Below, in pieces: positions 16,656 to 25,608 of a stretch of DNA of 59,512 bases (position 1 is its first letter; every line of letters starts with the position of its first letter). The stretch is from Pseudomonadota bacterium (GTDB lineage Bacteria > Pseudomonadota > Gammaproteobacteria > Xanthomonadales > Rhodanobacteraceae). The stretch covers positions 1 to 59,512 of the forward strand of contig JAKQJM010000026.1 of assembly GCA_029561145.1 (NCBI GenBank). Reading direction: 5' to 3'. Under the pieces are notes generated by a model. It saw only the letters and a program-made list of their open reading frames with translations, was not told where the DNA came from and searched no databases. The position numbers and the translations under genes are program-made.

Positions 16656-17458
16656 GCGGCGAGCGTCCCGAGGTGGGCCAGTTCGCTGACGGTGAATCCG
16701 GCCAGGGCGCGCGCATCGTTGTTGAATGGTCCGCGCAGACTTCCGCGCATGTGGGTGTCGATCAGGCCGGTGAACGTGGCCTGCGGCTCGAGTCCGCTCT
16801 CGGCACAACACCAGGAAAACCAGCGCGATCCTGCTGCGACATGAGCCACTTCTTCCTGCAGGATGATTTCAAGGATGTCGGCCGTGGCGTGATCGCCGAC
16901 CTTGCGCAATCGCTGGATCATGCCAGGCGTCACATCAAGACCGCGCGCTTCGAGTACGCGTGGCACCAGGGCCATGCGCTGCAGGCAGGATCCCGCAGTG
17001 ATGACGGCCATCTCCCACAGTCCGTTGTGCGCGTCGAAATCGCCGTAGCCATGCCCGAGCTCGCCGAGTCGACGGTTGAGCATGGCGAAATGACGGGCTT
17101 CGTCGTCGGCGACACCGACCCAATCCGCATAGTAGGCATCCGGCATGCCCCGAAACCGGTAGACAGCGTCCCAGGCCAGGTTGACCGCATTGAATTCGAT
17201 ATGCGCGATCGCATGGATCAGGGCCGCCCTGCCTTCAGCCGTACCGAGACCTCTCTGTGGAAGTCGGCGCGGCTCGATCAGTTGGGGCCTGCAAGGTCGA
17301 CCCGGTTCATCGATCGGTTCAGCAGTCGAGTGCGCTTCAATCGGCAACCGGCCTTCACGAAAGGTCCTCGCATGGAAATGCGTCAATTCGAGCTTCCGGG
17401 CGGGATCGTCGGCACCTAGACATTGGCGCGCGGCTGTAAACAGATCGCCTGGCTGCAT
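16652..17458 (-). CDS. DUF455 family ferritin-like protein
   Basis: The 268-residue product is helical and carries ferritin-like ligand motifs: AHIEFNAVNLAWDAVYRF (about 85-102), DDEARHFAMLNRRL (about 117-130) and LQEEVAHVAAGSRWF (about 203-217), which provide Glu and ExxH ligands for a di-metal site. DUF455 members are annotated as ferritin-like and some as tRNA- or rhamnose-related; I do not assign a reaction. It is the first gene of a trio with two membrane proteins (4-nt overlap). The ATG at 17458 gives a normal-length N-terminus. Confidence 0.85.
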   Translation of the reverse strand: MQPGDLFTAARQCLGADDPARKLELTHFHARTFREGRLPIEAHSTAEPIDEPGRPCRPQLIEPRRLPQRGLGTAEGRAALIHAIAHIEFNAVNLAWDAVYRFRGMPDAYYADWVGVADDEARHFAMLNRRLGELGHGYGDFDAHNGLWEMAVITAGSCLQRMALVPRVLEARGLDVTPGMIQRLRKVGDHATADILEIILQEEVAHVAAGSRWFSWCCAESGLEPQATFTGLIDTHMRGSLRGPFNNDARALAGFTVSELAHLGTLAA

Positions 17459-17560
17459 GAGATGGACCGATCCTCGAAAAGCCGCCGATACGGTTCGGCG
17501 GCCCCGGATTCTGCCGGATTCCGCATGTGCATGACAGCAGAGCCATCACGCAATTGGCGT

Positions 17561-19039
17561 TCAACCGGCCTGTCGCCGCTTGTCCTTGGCCTCATCGGAT
17601 CGCGAAAACTCAAGCTGGTCGAGATAAGTCGGCTCGACGCCGGTCACGTATTCTCCGGAGAAGCATGAAGTATCGAACTCATGCAGTTTTTCGTTGCCTT
17701 CGGCAATCGATGCGATCAGATCGGACAAATCCTGATAAACCAGCCAGTCGGCGCCAAGCGCTGTTTCGATCTCTTCCTCGGTGCGTCCGTGGGCAACGAG
17801 CTCGGCAGCGGTCGGCATGTCGATGCCGTAGATGTTCGGATAGCGGACCGGCGGGGCCGCAGACGCGAAGTACACCTTGTGCGCACCGGCCTCGCGCGCC
17901 ATCTGGATGATCTGCTTCGATGTCGTCCCTCGCACGATCGAGTCATCGACCAGCAGCACGTTCTTCTTGCGGAATTCCAGTCCGATCGCGTTGAGCTTGC
18001 GGCGCACGGATTTCACGCGCTCGCTCTGCCCGGGCATGATGAAGGTCCGCCCGACGTAGCGATTCTTGACGAAACCCTCGCGCATCGGCACGCCCAGCAC
18101 CTGGGCCAGCGACGAGGCGGCCGTTCGCGACGTGTCGGGTATCGGTATCACTGCATCGATGCCGTGTCCGGGCTTGAGTCGCTGGATCTTGGTGGCAAGT
18201 CGCTCGCCCATGCGCAGGCGCGCCTTGTACACGGATACATCCTCGATCATCGAATCCGGCCGGGCCAGATAGACATACTCGAAGATGCATGGCGTGTGCC
18301 TGGCGGGCTCGGCGCATTGACGCGTATGCAGCACGCCGTCCGGCGAGATCAGGACGCCCTCGCCAGGCGCGACATCACGGAGCAGGCGAAAGCCGAGGAT
18401 ATCGAAGGCGACGGATTCCGAAGCAACGGCATACTCCTTGCCATCCGGTGTTTCGCGCTCGCCGAGAACGAGAGGACGGATGCCGTGCGGATCGCGGAAT
18501 GCGAGCAATCCGTAGCCGAGCACAAGCGTCACTACCGCGTAACCACCGACACAGCGGCCATGAACTCCAGCCACGGCCTTGAAGATATTGTCGTGCGACA
18601 ACGCCATGCGTTCCTGGATCTGCAACTCGTGGGCGAGAACGTTGAGCAGGAATTCGGAGTCGGAATCGGTATTGATATGGCGTCGGTCGTCCTCGAACAT
18701 CTCGCGGCGCAAGGTGTCGGTATTGACCAGATTGCCGTTGTGCGCGAGCGCAATGCCATACGGCGAATTCACGTAGAGGGGCTGTGCCTCGTTGCTGCCT
18801 TCCGAGCCTGCCGTCGGGTATCGGCAATGGCCGATACCGATGTTGCCGCGCAGGCCAAGCATGTTCTCGCGCTGGAATACATCCTGGACCAGACCATTGC
18901 CCTTGTGCAGGCGCAGGCGCGATCCATCGACGGTTGCGATGCCTGCGGCATCCTGGCCGCGATGCTGCAATACGGTCAGGGCGTCGTAGAGCGCGGACGC
19001 GACTTCGGACTTGCCGACGACTCCAATGATTCCGCACAT
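17561..19039 (-). CDS. purF: Amidophosphoribosyltransferase
   Basis: The 492-residue product catalyses the first committed step of purine synthesis (PRPP plus glutamine to phosphoribosylamine). After removal of Met1 the N-terminal nucleophile is Cys2 in MCGIIGVVG. The glutaminase domain has [21 protein letters not shown] and HNGNLVNT. The C-terminal phosphoribosyltransferase domain has the PRPP loop [16 protein letters not shown] (about 362-377). cvpA ends 8 nt upstream, the classic cvpA-purF arrangement. The start is fixed by the required N-terminal Cys. Confidence 0.97.
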   Translation of the reverse strand: MCGIIGVVGKSEVASALYDALTVLQHRGQDAAGIATVDGSRLRLHKGNGLVQDVFQRENMLGLRGNIGIGHCRYPTAGSEGSNEAQPLYVNSPYGIALAHNGNLVNTDTLRREMFEDDRRHINTDSDSEFLLNVLAHELQIQERMALSHDNIFKAVAGVHGRCVGGYAVVTLVLGYGLLAFRDPHGIRPLVLGERETPDGKEYAVASESVAFDILGFRLLRDVAPGEGVLISPDGVLHTRQCAEPARHTPCIFEYVYLARPDSMIEDVSVYKARLRMGERLATKIQRLKPGHGIDAVIPIPDTSRTAASSLAQVLGVPMREGFVKNRYVGRTFIMPGQSERVKSVRRKLNAIGLEFRKKNVLLVDDSIVRGTTSKQIIQMAREAGAHKVYFASAAPPVRYPNIYGIDMPTAAELVAHGRTEEEIETALGADWLVYQDLSDLIASIAEGNEKLHEFDTSCFSGEYVTGVEPTYLDQLEFSRSDEAKDKRRQAG

Positions 19040-19047
19040 GATTCAGT

Positions 19048-19623
19048 TCACCGCGTAGAAGAAGGTTTTGGATCTTGCGCAACCGGCGCAGCCGGATTCA
19101 GAACGCCATCTGCAGCCGATGGCAGCGCGACGATCGCCGGCTCAAGGTAACGCGCCACATTTTCCGGCAGATACGAGGTAACCAGATGCGCGCCACGGTC
19201 GAAGGTCGGCAGGAGTCGTGACGACTGCCACCAGTCATCACGGACCACCGGCGTGAATCGCATCAGGATTACCAGCAACACAACCAACGCAGCACCGCGC
19301 ACGACGCCGAACACCATGCCAAGCAGACGATCGGTACCCGATAGGCCACTGCCATTGACCAGCTTGCGCAGCAGATAGCTCACGATTGCACCGGCAATCA
19401 GCACGCCGATGAAACAGAGGGCGTAGCCCAGCAATACACGGACGGACGGCACCGAGATGCTGGCGGAAAACCGGTCTGCAAGGGCTGGACCAAACAGCCA
19501 GGCGACCCAGAAAGCCAGAACCCAGCAAACCAGGGCCATGACCTCACCGACAAAACCTCGCCACAATCCGACAAGTATGGACAGGGCAAGCGTCGCAATG
19601 ATCGCGTAGTCGAACCAGTTCAT
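19048..19623 (-). CDS. cvpA: CvpA family inner-membrane protein
   Basis: The 191-residue product has four predicted membrane helices (about 4-22, 30-50, 64-86 and 102-125) and starts MNWFDYAIIATLALSILVGLWRGF, typical of CvpA, named for colicin V production. Family members affect envelope tolerance to bile salts and similar stress, by a mechanism I cannot infer here. The last 60 residues form a hydrophilic tail. It is placed between the SPOR protein gene (10 nt) and purF (8 nt) and probably shares their mRNA. Confidence 0.92.
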   Translation of the reverse strand: MNWFDYAIIATLALSILVGLWRGFVGEVMALVCWVLAFWVAWLFGPALADRFSASISVPSVRVLLGYALCFIGVLIAGAIVSYLLRKLVNGSGLSGTDRLLGMVFGVVRGAALVVLLVILMRFTPVVRDDWWQSSRLLPTFDRGAHLVTSYLPENVARYLEPAIVALPSAADGVLNPAAPVAQDPKPSSTR

Positions 19624-19633
19624 GGTTCCGCCA

Positions 19634-20551
19634 TCACGGCTGGCTGACGACCAGACCGTCCAGTTTCATCTTCTCCTTGATGCGATCGCGCAGCTTTTCA
19701 GCATTGCCGCGATCGACTTCGGGGCCGACGCGCACGCGCCAAAGAGTCTGGTTTTCCGCGCTGAACTTGTCGACAAACCCCGCAAAACCGCCCGTCTGCA
19801 GGCGAGCACGCAACTTGTTTGCATCTTCTGCAGTGGTGAATGCACCGAGTTGCACCGCCCAACCGCCGACGCGCGTGGCAGGAACAGGGCTCGCAGGCAC
19901 ATCCGCCTTGGCATCCTCGGCCAGCCCGATGACGCTGCCGGGCACATCGCTGCGGATCTGCTTGATGCGAATGCGCGCTGCCTCGGCTTCGGCGCGATCA
20001 GCAAATGGACCGACTCGCACGCGCTGTGCCGACTTTCCCTTGAACTCGGCCGTCTCCGCGAATGCTGGAAATCCGCTGCGCTTGAGTGTCGCCACCAGTT
20101 CGTCCGCATTCTTCGACTCGGCATACACGCCGAGATGTACGAGGAAACTGCCCTTGGCCGCCTTTCCGGCATCCAGTTGTTCCGGGGTCGCGGGCCTGGG
20201 CGCCTCTTTCGGAACTTCGCTTGAAGCGGGAGGAGCTGCCTCGGCAGCGACCGGCGGCTTGATCGTTTCAGGCAGTGCATCGACGCGCGGCGCAACCTTG
20301 GTATCGACTGTCGCCACGGGTTCGGGCGTGACGACGACCGGGGCCGCTTGCTTGCCAGGATCCTGACTGGTCGCGTCCACGGGCATCACCCGGGTCTCGA
20401 ATTCCCGATCGGGAAGCGGTGGAATTTCCATGTCGACCGTTGCCGACTCGCGCTTCGGTCCGCTGCCACTGAACAGCATCGGCACAAAGATGATCGCCAG
20501 TGCAATAAGCACCACGGCTCCAAGAAGGCGTTGTTTCAAGGCGGGTTCCAT
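19634..20551 (-). CDS. SPOR domain protein (DedD-like), cell division
   Basis: The 305-residue product has an N-terminal membrane anchor (about 8-25), a Pro/Ala-rich periplasmic linker (about 30-130) and two SPOR repeats (about 133-210 with FLVHLGVYAESKNADELVATLKRSGFPAF, and 225-305 with WAVQLGAFTTAEDANKLRARLQTGGFAGF). SPOR domains bind septal peptidoglycan lacking stem peptides. DedD of E. coli has one SPOR domain in the same folC-dedD-cvpA-purF context; two here are unusual compared with that relative. The ATG at 20551 opens the anchor. Confidence 0.88.
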   Translation of the reverse strand: MEPALKQRLLGAVVLIALAIIFVPMLFSGSGPKRESATVDMEIPPLPDREFETRVMPVDATSQDPGKQAAPVVVTPEPVATVDTKVAPRVDALPETIKPPVAAEAAPPASSEVPKEAPRPATPEQLDAGKAAKGSFLVHLGVYAESKNADELVATLKRSGFPAFAETAEFKGKSAQRVRVGPFADRAEAEAARIRIKQIRSDVPGSVIGLAEDAKADVPASPVPATRVGGWAVQLGAFTTAEDANKLRARLQTGGFAGFVDKFSAENQTLWRVRVGPEVDRGNAEKLRDRIKEKMKLDGLVVSQP

Positions 20552-20691
20552 GGGAATCGGCGCACGGAGAAGACCCGGCGATTATACCAACCGATTGCAC
20601 ACAACGCGGCTTCTCATCCTTCGCCGGAATTCAAGCCTGCCACATGGCCGCGAGCGGCCCGAATCCTGCGCAATGGCTGCTGACCACCGAA

Positions 20692-22002
20692 TCAACTTTC
20701 CTGCGTGGCGAAAGCAGGAAGCCTCATGGCGACCGAGAGCGCCGTCGACGCGACAAGAAATGAACCGAACGCAAGCACCCGATCGCCCGGTTGCGCCGTC
20801 GCCAATGCCGCATCGAGCGCCGATTCGACCGAGTCGTGGATGCCGGCGACAGCCGGGTCTCCTGCTGCACTGACACGCCGCATCAATTCTTCACGATCCA
20901 GCCCGCGTGGACTCACGTCGGCCAGGGAGGCCAATCGCCACGCCGAGACCAAACCAAGCAATGGCGCAACGATCCGCTGGACGTCCTTGTCGGCCAATGC
21001 CCCGAACACTGCAATGGTTCGACCACTCGGCGGGTTTGCGCCCAGCCATTCAGCCAGCACGGCGGCGGCCTGGGGATTGTGCGCGACATCGACGACCAGC
21101 TCGGGCGGACCCGAAAAGCGCTGCAGGCGTGCGCGCACACGGGCATCGACCACGCCATGCGCGATCGATGCCGGCGTCCAGCCGATGCGATCACGCAGCG
21201 CATGCAGGGCCGCGATCGCAGCGGCGGCATTGGCGAACTGGCACGAAGCCGCCAGGGTTGGCAAAGGCAGGACCAGTCGCTCGGACCCTGATTGCCATGT
21301 CCAGTCCGTCTCGCGACGTGCGTACCGATAATCCATCCCGGCCGCGACCATGCGCGCCCCGATTCGTCGTGCTTCCGAGGACAGGCTCGCCGGAGGCTGC
21401 GCCTCGCCGATGATCGCGGGGCGATCTGCGCGGAAAATGCCGGCTTTCTCGCGCGCGATCGATTCACGATCATTGCCGAGCCAATCCTGGTGATCGAGGT
21501 CGACCGTGGTCACGATCATCGCATCCGCATCGATCAGGTTGACCGCATCGAGGCGTCCGCCGAGACCGACTTCCAGAAGGGCGACATCGAGGTCCTGTTC
21601 GGAAAACAGCAGGATCGCCGCAAGCGTGCCGAACTCGAAATAGGTGAGCGCGATCTCGCGACGCACCGATTCGATGCGCGCAAACGCGGCAATCAGGGGC
21701 GCATCGTCGGCATCGACCCCCGCAATGCGCACGCGTTCGTTGTAGCGCAGCAGATGCGGCGAAGTGAACGCACCCACGCGCAATCCGGCGTCAGCAAGCA
21801 TCGCCTCGAGAAATGCGACCGTCGATCCCTTGCCGTTCGTGCCTCCCACGGTGATGACGGTGCGCCCAGGCCGCGGCGATCCCAGGCGCATCCAGACCTC
21901 GCGCACGCGCTCAAGACCGAGCTCGATCTCGCGCGGGTGGACGCGCAACTGCCATGCAAGCCAATCATCGAGCGTCAGCAACGGGGTCTGATTCGGCGAC
22001 AT
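20692..22002 (-). CDS. folC: Bifunctional folylpolyglutamate synthase / dihydrofolate synthase
   Basis: The 436-residue Mur-ligase-family enzyme joins dihydropteroate with glutamate and extends folate polyglutamates. The P-loop TVGGTNGKGSTVAFLEAM lies at about 50-67; LEVGLGGRLDAVNLIDADAMIVTTVDLDHQDWLG is the conserved metal and folate region (about 145-178); and VDVAHNPQAAAVLAEWL starts the C-terminal domain. A 140-nt gap separates it from the SPOR gene, where accD does not occur. The rhomboid gene ends 19 nt upstream. Confidence 0.95.
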   Translation of the reverse strand: MSPNQTPLLTLDDWLAWQLRVHPREIELGLERVREVWMRLGSPRPGRTVITVGGTNGKGSTVAFLEAMLADAGLRVGAFTSPHLLRYNERVRIAGVDADDAPLIAAFARIESVRREIALTYFEFGTLAAILLFSEQDLDVALLEVGLGGRLDAVNLIDADAMIVTTVDLDHQDWLGNDRESIAREKAGIFRADRPAIIGEAQPPASLSSEARRIGARMVAAGMDYRYARRETDWTWQSGSERLVLPLPTLAASCQFANAAAAIAALHALRDRIGWTPASIAHGVVDARVRARLQRFSGPPELVVDVAHNPQAAAVLAEWLGANPPSGRTIAVFGALADKDVQRIVAPLLGLVSAWRLASLADVSPRGLDREELMRRVSAAGDPAVAGIHDSVESALDAALATAQPGDRVLAFGSFLVASTALSVAMRLPAFATQES

Positions 22003-22021
22003 GGCCTGATCTTCGAGGGAC

Positions 22022-22660
22022 TCAGCGCATCAGGATGCGGCGCGGCTTGAACGGCAAGCGTCCGCGCCAGTACTGGATGATCAGGTAACCGGCAGCCATG
22101 CCGCCCAGATGGGCGAAATGCGCCACGCCCTCCTGACTTCCGGTGACACCCAGAAAGAGCTCGATCAAGCCATAGCCGGTGACGAAGACCCAGGCCGGCA
22201 TCGGAATCGGCGGAAACAGCAGCATGATGCGCTGGTGCGGAAACATCATGCCGAACGCCAGCAAGAGGCCGAATACACCGCCCGAGGCGCCGAGCGTCGG
22301 ATAGTAATCGCCGGTGATCAGATGGATGACCATCAACTGCGCGATCGCCGCACCGACCACGCAGGCCAGGTAGTAGAACGCGAACGGTCGCGAGCCGAAC
22401 AGGTTCTCGATGGCCCCGCCGAACATCCACAGCGCGAGCATGTTGAACAGCAGGTGATCCCATCCGCCGTGCAGGAATCCATAGGTGACGAGTTGCCAGA
22501 TCTCGAAGCCGATCGATCCGCCTTGCTGCAGGTCGATCGAGCCGAGCGGCCACAGCGCGAAATAGATCAGCATCGGATCCGGAAACACCTGCTGCAGCAG
22601 GAAGATGGCCACGTTGGCGATCAGCAATGTGCGCGTGACGGGAGGAAAATCGATCGGCAT
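22022..22660 (-). CDS. Rhomboid family intramembrane serine protease
   Basis: The 212-residue product has six membrane helices. The catalytic serine is in the GASGGVFGLLLAFG helix (about 125-138) and the catalytic histidine in FAHLGGMAAGYLI near the C-terminus. The supporting NMLALWMFGGAIENLFGSRPFAFYYL segment matches the HLLFNM and loop-1 region of bacterial rhomboids. It should cleave membrane proteins within the bilayer; the substrate is unknown. ATG 22660 is preferred over an in-frame start 42 nt upstream because the protein then begins just before the first helix. Confidence 0.92.
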   Translation of the reverse strand: MPIDFPPVTRTLLIANVAIFLLQQVFPDPMLIYFALWPLGSIDLQQGGSIGFEIWQLVTYGFLHGGWDHLLFNMLALWMFGGAIENLFGSRPFAFYYLACVVGAAIAQLMVIHLITGDYYPTLGASGGVFGLLLAFGMMFPHQRIMLLFPPIPMPAWVFVTGYGLIELFLGVTGSQEGVAHFAHLGGMAAGYLIIQYWRGRLPFKPRRILMR

Positions 22661-22756
22661 CCGGAATCCTGGCAGGCACGCGTGGGTGGCGGTGGACGGC
22701 AAGTTGAACCCCGCAGATCGAGTCCAATGCGCGGGGTTTCAACCGTTGTCGACAAC

Positions 22757-23122
22757 TCAATCCGCTTCCGGGGGCGCCCAAAGTCCGGCATCGAGATCGC
22801 GCTGCCAGCCAAATCTGCGCAAGTCGACGCGATTGCCCGCGACAAGCACTCCTTCGGCCTTGAGTCGACGCTTCTGTTCGAGGAAATCCCTGCTGCGCGG
22901 TACAAATGCCAGCCGTCCATCCGCACGCAACACGCGGTGCCATGGCAGCTTCGCCTCGTCACCCGCTTCACGCAGCACGCGCCCGACCAGGCGTGCGCGC
23001 CGGGGCAGGCCTGCACGCGCGGCGATCTCGCCGTAACTTGCAACGTGTCCGCGCGGGATGGCAAGTATGGCCTTGCGAATTGTCTGGTGCTCGGGCTTCA
23101 GGGCGGTTTGTGCTGACTTCAT
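22757..23122 (-). CDS. Alkyltransferase-like protein (ATL), MGMT homologue without the acceptor cysteine
   Basis: The 121-residue product matches the DNA-binding domain of O6-alkylguanine-DNA methyltransferase: IPRGHVASYGEIAARAGLP is the helix-turn-helix lead-in and ARLVGRVLREA contains the arginine finger. The PCHRV active site is replaced by PWHRV, with Trp61 in place of Cys, which is the hallmark of ATL proteins. ATLs bind O6-alkylguanine and hand it to nucleotide excision repair rather than removing the alkyl group. It is a single gene; the 96-nt gap to the rhomboid gene shows nothing clear. Confidence 0.9.
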   Translation of the reverse strand: MKSAQTALKPEHQTIRKAILAIPRGHVASYGEIAARAGLPRRARLVGRVLREAGDEAKLPWHRVLRADGRLAFVPRSRDFLEQKRRLKAEGVLVAGNRVDLRRFGWQRDLDAGLWAPPEAD

Positions 23123-23169
23123 GATTGGCTCAAGCTAGCATGAGCGACAGCTGATCCAAGGAGAATATC

Positions 23170-23574
23170 GTGCAGAGTTTTGAACAGATCCGCTCGCATG
23201 CCGGCAACCTGCACGCCTTGCGCACAAATGATCCCTACCTGATCAGTTTTGACCTGACCTTGGCACATGGCCGCCATCAAGGCATCTACCTCGCCGAAAT
23301 GGAGGGTGATGACGGGCTCAAGTATCTGCGCGTCTCCACTCCGATAGGTCCTGCCACCGGTGTCGATGCAACACGTTGCATGCGCTTCAACTGGGAGCAG
23401 CGTACCGGCTATCTGGCGATCAGCGACCTCGATGGATCGCCCTATCTTCACCTGATTGAAAACCGCCCCTATCAGCTGCTCCAGGCCAATGAGCTGGACC
23501 GCCTGATCAAGGAACTTGGCCAGCTCGGAGATCGCCTCGAACAGGCATTGTCGACCGGCGGCGACGCGTTCTGA
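23170..23574 (+). CDS. Small cytoplasmic protein, tentative YbjN/type III chaperone-like fold
   Basis: The 134-residue product has no signal peptide or membrane helix. The pattern of short strands followed by an amphipathic C-terminal helix (ANELDRLIKELGQLGDRLEQAL), together with DGLKYLRVSTPIGP, resembles YbjN-like and type III secretion chaperone-like proteins, but I am not confident of the family. The GTG start is well supported: AAGGAGA lies 5 nt upstream. It is divergent from the ATL gene and convergent with the Pit transporter, so context gives no function. Confidence 0.75.
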   Translation: MQSFEQIRSHAGNLHALRTNDPYLISFDLTLAHGRHQGIYLAEMEGDDGLKYLRVSTPIGPATGVDATRCMRFNWEQRTGYLAISDLDGSPYLHLIENRPYQLLQANELDRLIKELGQLGDRLEQALSTGGDAF

Positions 23575-23688
23575 CGGGATTTTCGGGAGCGCCTTTGCGC
23601 CGCAATCCTTCTTCCAATCCGGACAAGCTTTTGCCCGTGAACGGGCTCCTGCCACACAGCGCTTACTGTCGTGGAGCTTCAGCCGCGA

Positions 23689-24819
23689 TCAGGCCAGATT
23701 CAGCGCCTGCAAGGCGCGCACCATCAGCCACGCCAGCAGGGCAGTGACCGGGATCGTCAGCAGCCAGGCCCAGACCATGCGCTCGACGACCGTCCACTTG
23801 ATCGCCGAAAAGCGTTTCGCGGCGCCGACGCCCATGATCGCCGACGAAATATTGTGGGTCGTCGAGACCGGAATACCGAAATGCGAAGCCGCCAGGATCA
23901 CGCTGGCGGAGGCCGTTTCCGCCGCAAACCCGTTGACCGGGTGCAGCTTGACCAGCTTGTGGCCAAGCGTGCGGATGATGCGCCAGCCGCCCGCCGCCGT
24001 GCCGGCCGCCATCGTGATCGCGCAGACAATCTTGATCCAGGTCGCGATCGTGAACTGCCGATCGGGATCTTCGTGGATCTGCAGGAACGACAGCCAGCCT
24101 GGAAGATCGTCGAGGGCGCCGCTGGAGGTTGCTCCGACCAGGGCGAGCGCAATGATGCCCATTGTCTTCTGGGCGTCGTTCATGCCGTGCGACAGGCCCA
24201 TCGCGCTGGCGGAAAAGATCTGGGCCTTGCTGAAGAAACCGTTGAGCACGCGCGGGCGCGACAGCTTCTGCAGACGGCCGGAACGTGACGAGAGCAAGCT
24301 CACGAAGGCGAAGATGGCTCCCATGATGAGGAATCCGAGCACGAATCCGAGCAACGGCGAACTGAACATCGGCAGCACCACTTTCGGCAGCAATCCCTTG
24401 CCCTGCCAGAAATGGTCGCCACCCTGCCACCAGATGATCGCGTCCCAGTTGTCGTGCGCGGCTGCCAGCGCAGCGCCGCAAAGGCCTCCGACCAGGGCAT
24501 GCGAGGAACTCGAAGGCAGTCCCCACCACCAGGTGATCAGGTCCCAGACCACCGCGCCGAGCAGCGCGCATATCAATACCTGAGGTGTTATCGCGACGAC
24601 GCCCGAATCGACCAGTCCGGATGCGATCGTCTTGGCAACGGCGGTACCCCATAGTGCGCCGACAAGATTGGTGCATGCGGCAAGCAGTACGGCCTGTGCC
24701 GGGCTCAATACCTTCGTCGCGACAACCGTGGCGATCGAATTTGCGGTGTCGTGGAAACCGTTGATGTACTCGAAAACGAGCGCAACAGCGATGACCAGCA
24801 GGACCAGGCTCAAGGTCAC
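23689..24819 (-). CDS. Low-affinity inorganic phosphate transporter, PiT family
   Basis: The 376-residue product is an inner-membrane transporter with about ten to eleven helices. The duplicated PiT signature is visible as GFHDTANSIATVVATKVLSP (about 21-40) and GMNDAQKTMGIIAL (about 200-213). Further conserved segments are SSSHALVGGLCGA and PVSTTHNISSAIMGVGAAKR. It should import phosphate or a metal-phosphate complex with protons. It starts with GTG 24819, preceded by AGGAA, 22 nt after the DUF47 gene, a standard PiT partner. No Pho box was seen before the pair, consistent with constitutive low-affinity uptake. Confidence 0.94.
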   Translation of the reverse strand: MTLSLVLLVIAVALVFEYINGFHDTANSIATVVATKVLSPAQAVLLAACTNLVGALWGTAVAKTIASGLVDSGVVAITPQVLICALLGAVVWDLITWWWGLPSSSSHALVGGLCGAALAAAHDNWDAIIWWQGGDHFWQGKGLLPKVVLPMFSSPLLGFVLGFLIMGAIFAFVSLLSSRSGRLQKLSRPRVLNGFFSKAQIFSASAMGLSHGMNDAQKTMGIIALALVGATSSGALDDLPGWLSFLQIHEDPDRQFTIATWIKIVCAITMAAGTAAGGWRIIRTLGHKLVKLHPVNGFAAETASASVILAASHFGIPVSTTHNISSAIMGVGAAKRFSAIKWTVVERMVWAWLLTIPVTALLAWLMVRALQALNLA

Positions 24820-24841
24820 GTCGGATTCCTCGGCAGTCTGG

Positions 24842-25471
24842 TCAGGAGTTCTTCAATGCAACCTGATACACCACATTGCCGGCATCGCGACACCGATCAA
24901 TGGCTTTTTCGAGCAGTTCGAAAAGATCCTTGCGCACCATCAGCATCGCCGCATCGGCCTGTTTCGAGAAGAGGTCGCCATAGAGCACGAGCAGCAGGCG
25001 ATCGGCTTCCGATTCGATCGACTGCATGCGCTCGTTCAGGCCATGCATGACATCGAGTTTCATGCCTCCCCTGAGCTGCCCGACCATCTCCACGATGACT
25101 TCACAGGCACGCTCGAGCATCGCGGCCTGCGAGCTGTAGTCGATATCCGCAAGTCGATCGGAGAACAAGGCGTGGCGCTCGGCGAACTTCTCGACCGTCT
25201 TCGGGATCTTGTACAAGGCGCCGGCCAGCGCCTCGATGTCTTCGCGCTCAAGCGCGGTGACGAACGTGTTGACCAGTTCCTGGTTGATTTGCGCGAAAAG
25301 ATCCTTCTCTCGCTTGCGCGCAACGCGGAACTTGTCGAGCGCCGGAATTTCGAGCTCGTCGGCAAGCATCGCTCCGAGGGCTCTCGCACTGAGCAAGGCG
25401 GCTTCGGCGCTGGCTTCAAGCAAGCCGTAGAACTTGTCACCCTTGCCGAAAATGGTTTGCAACGAGAACAT
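24842..25471 (-). CDS. DUF47 family PhoU-like protein, partner of the Pit transporter
   Basis: The 209-residue helical protein begins MFSLQTIFGKGDKFYGLLEASAE, typical of DUF47 (TIGR00153) proteins, and shows the repeated acidic ExxxD metal-binding pattern of PhoU folds (SIESEADRLLLVLYGDLFSK near residues 146-165). Members are encoded next to PiT transporters and are thought to regulate phosphate uptake. ATG 25471 is chosen because it matches the family start; 40 further codons upstream are open but unlike the family. It lies 22 nt upstream of the transporter gene in the same operon. Confidence 0.9.
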   Translation of the reverse strand: MFSLQTIFGKGDKFYGLLEASAEAALLSARALGAMLADELEIPALDKFRVARKREKDLFAQINQELVNTFVTALEREDIEALAGALYKIPKTVEKFAERHALFSDRLADIDYSSQAAMLERACEVIVEMVGQLRGGMKLDVMHGLNERMQSIESEADRLLLVLYGDLFSKQADAAMLMVRKDLFELLEKAIDRCRDAGNVVYQVALKNS

Positions 25472-25608
25472 GGACGCCGCTCCGATACGATTGAGCAATG
25501 CCGCGAGTGCTCGGATTGCGACGTCGGTCGCGAGCTGGCGGACAGCGAATATTACCGTATTGTTGCGGCACGGAATCCTTGTAGAGCGCAAATGCTCCGA
25601 AGTCGGCC

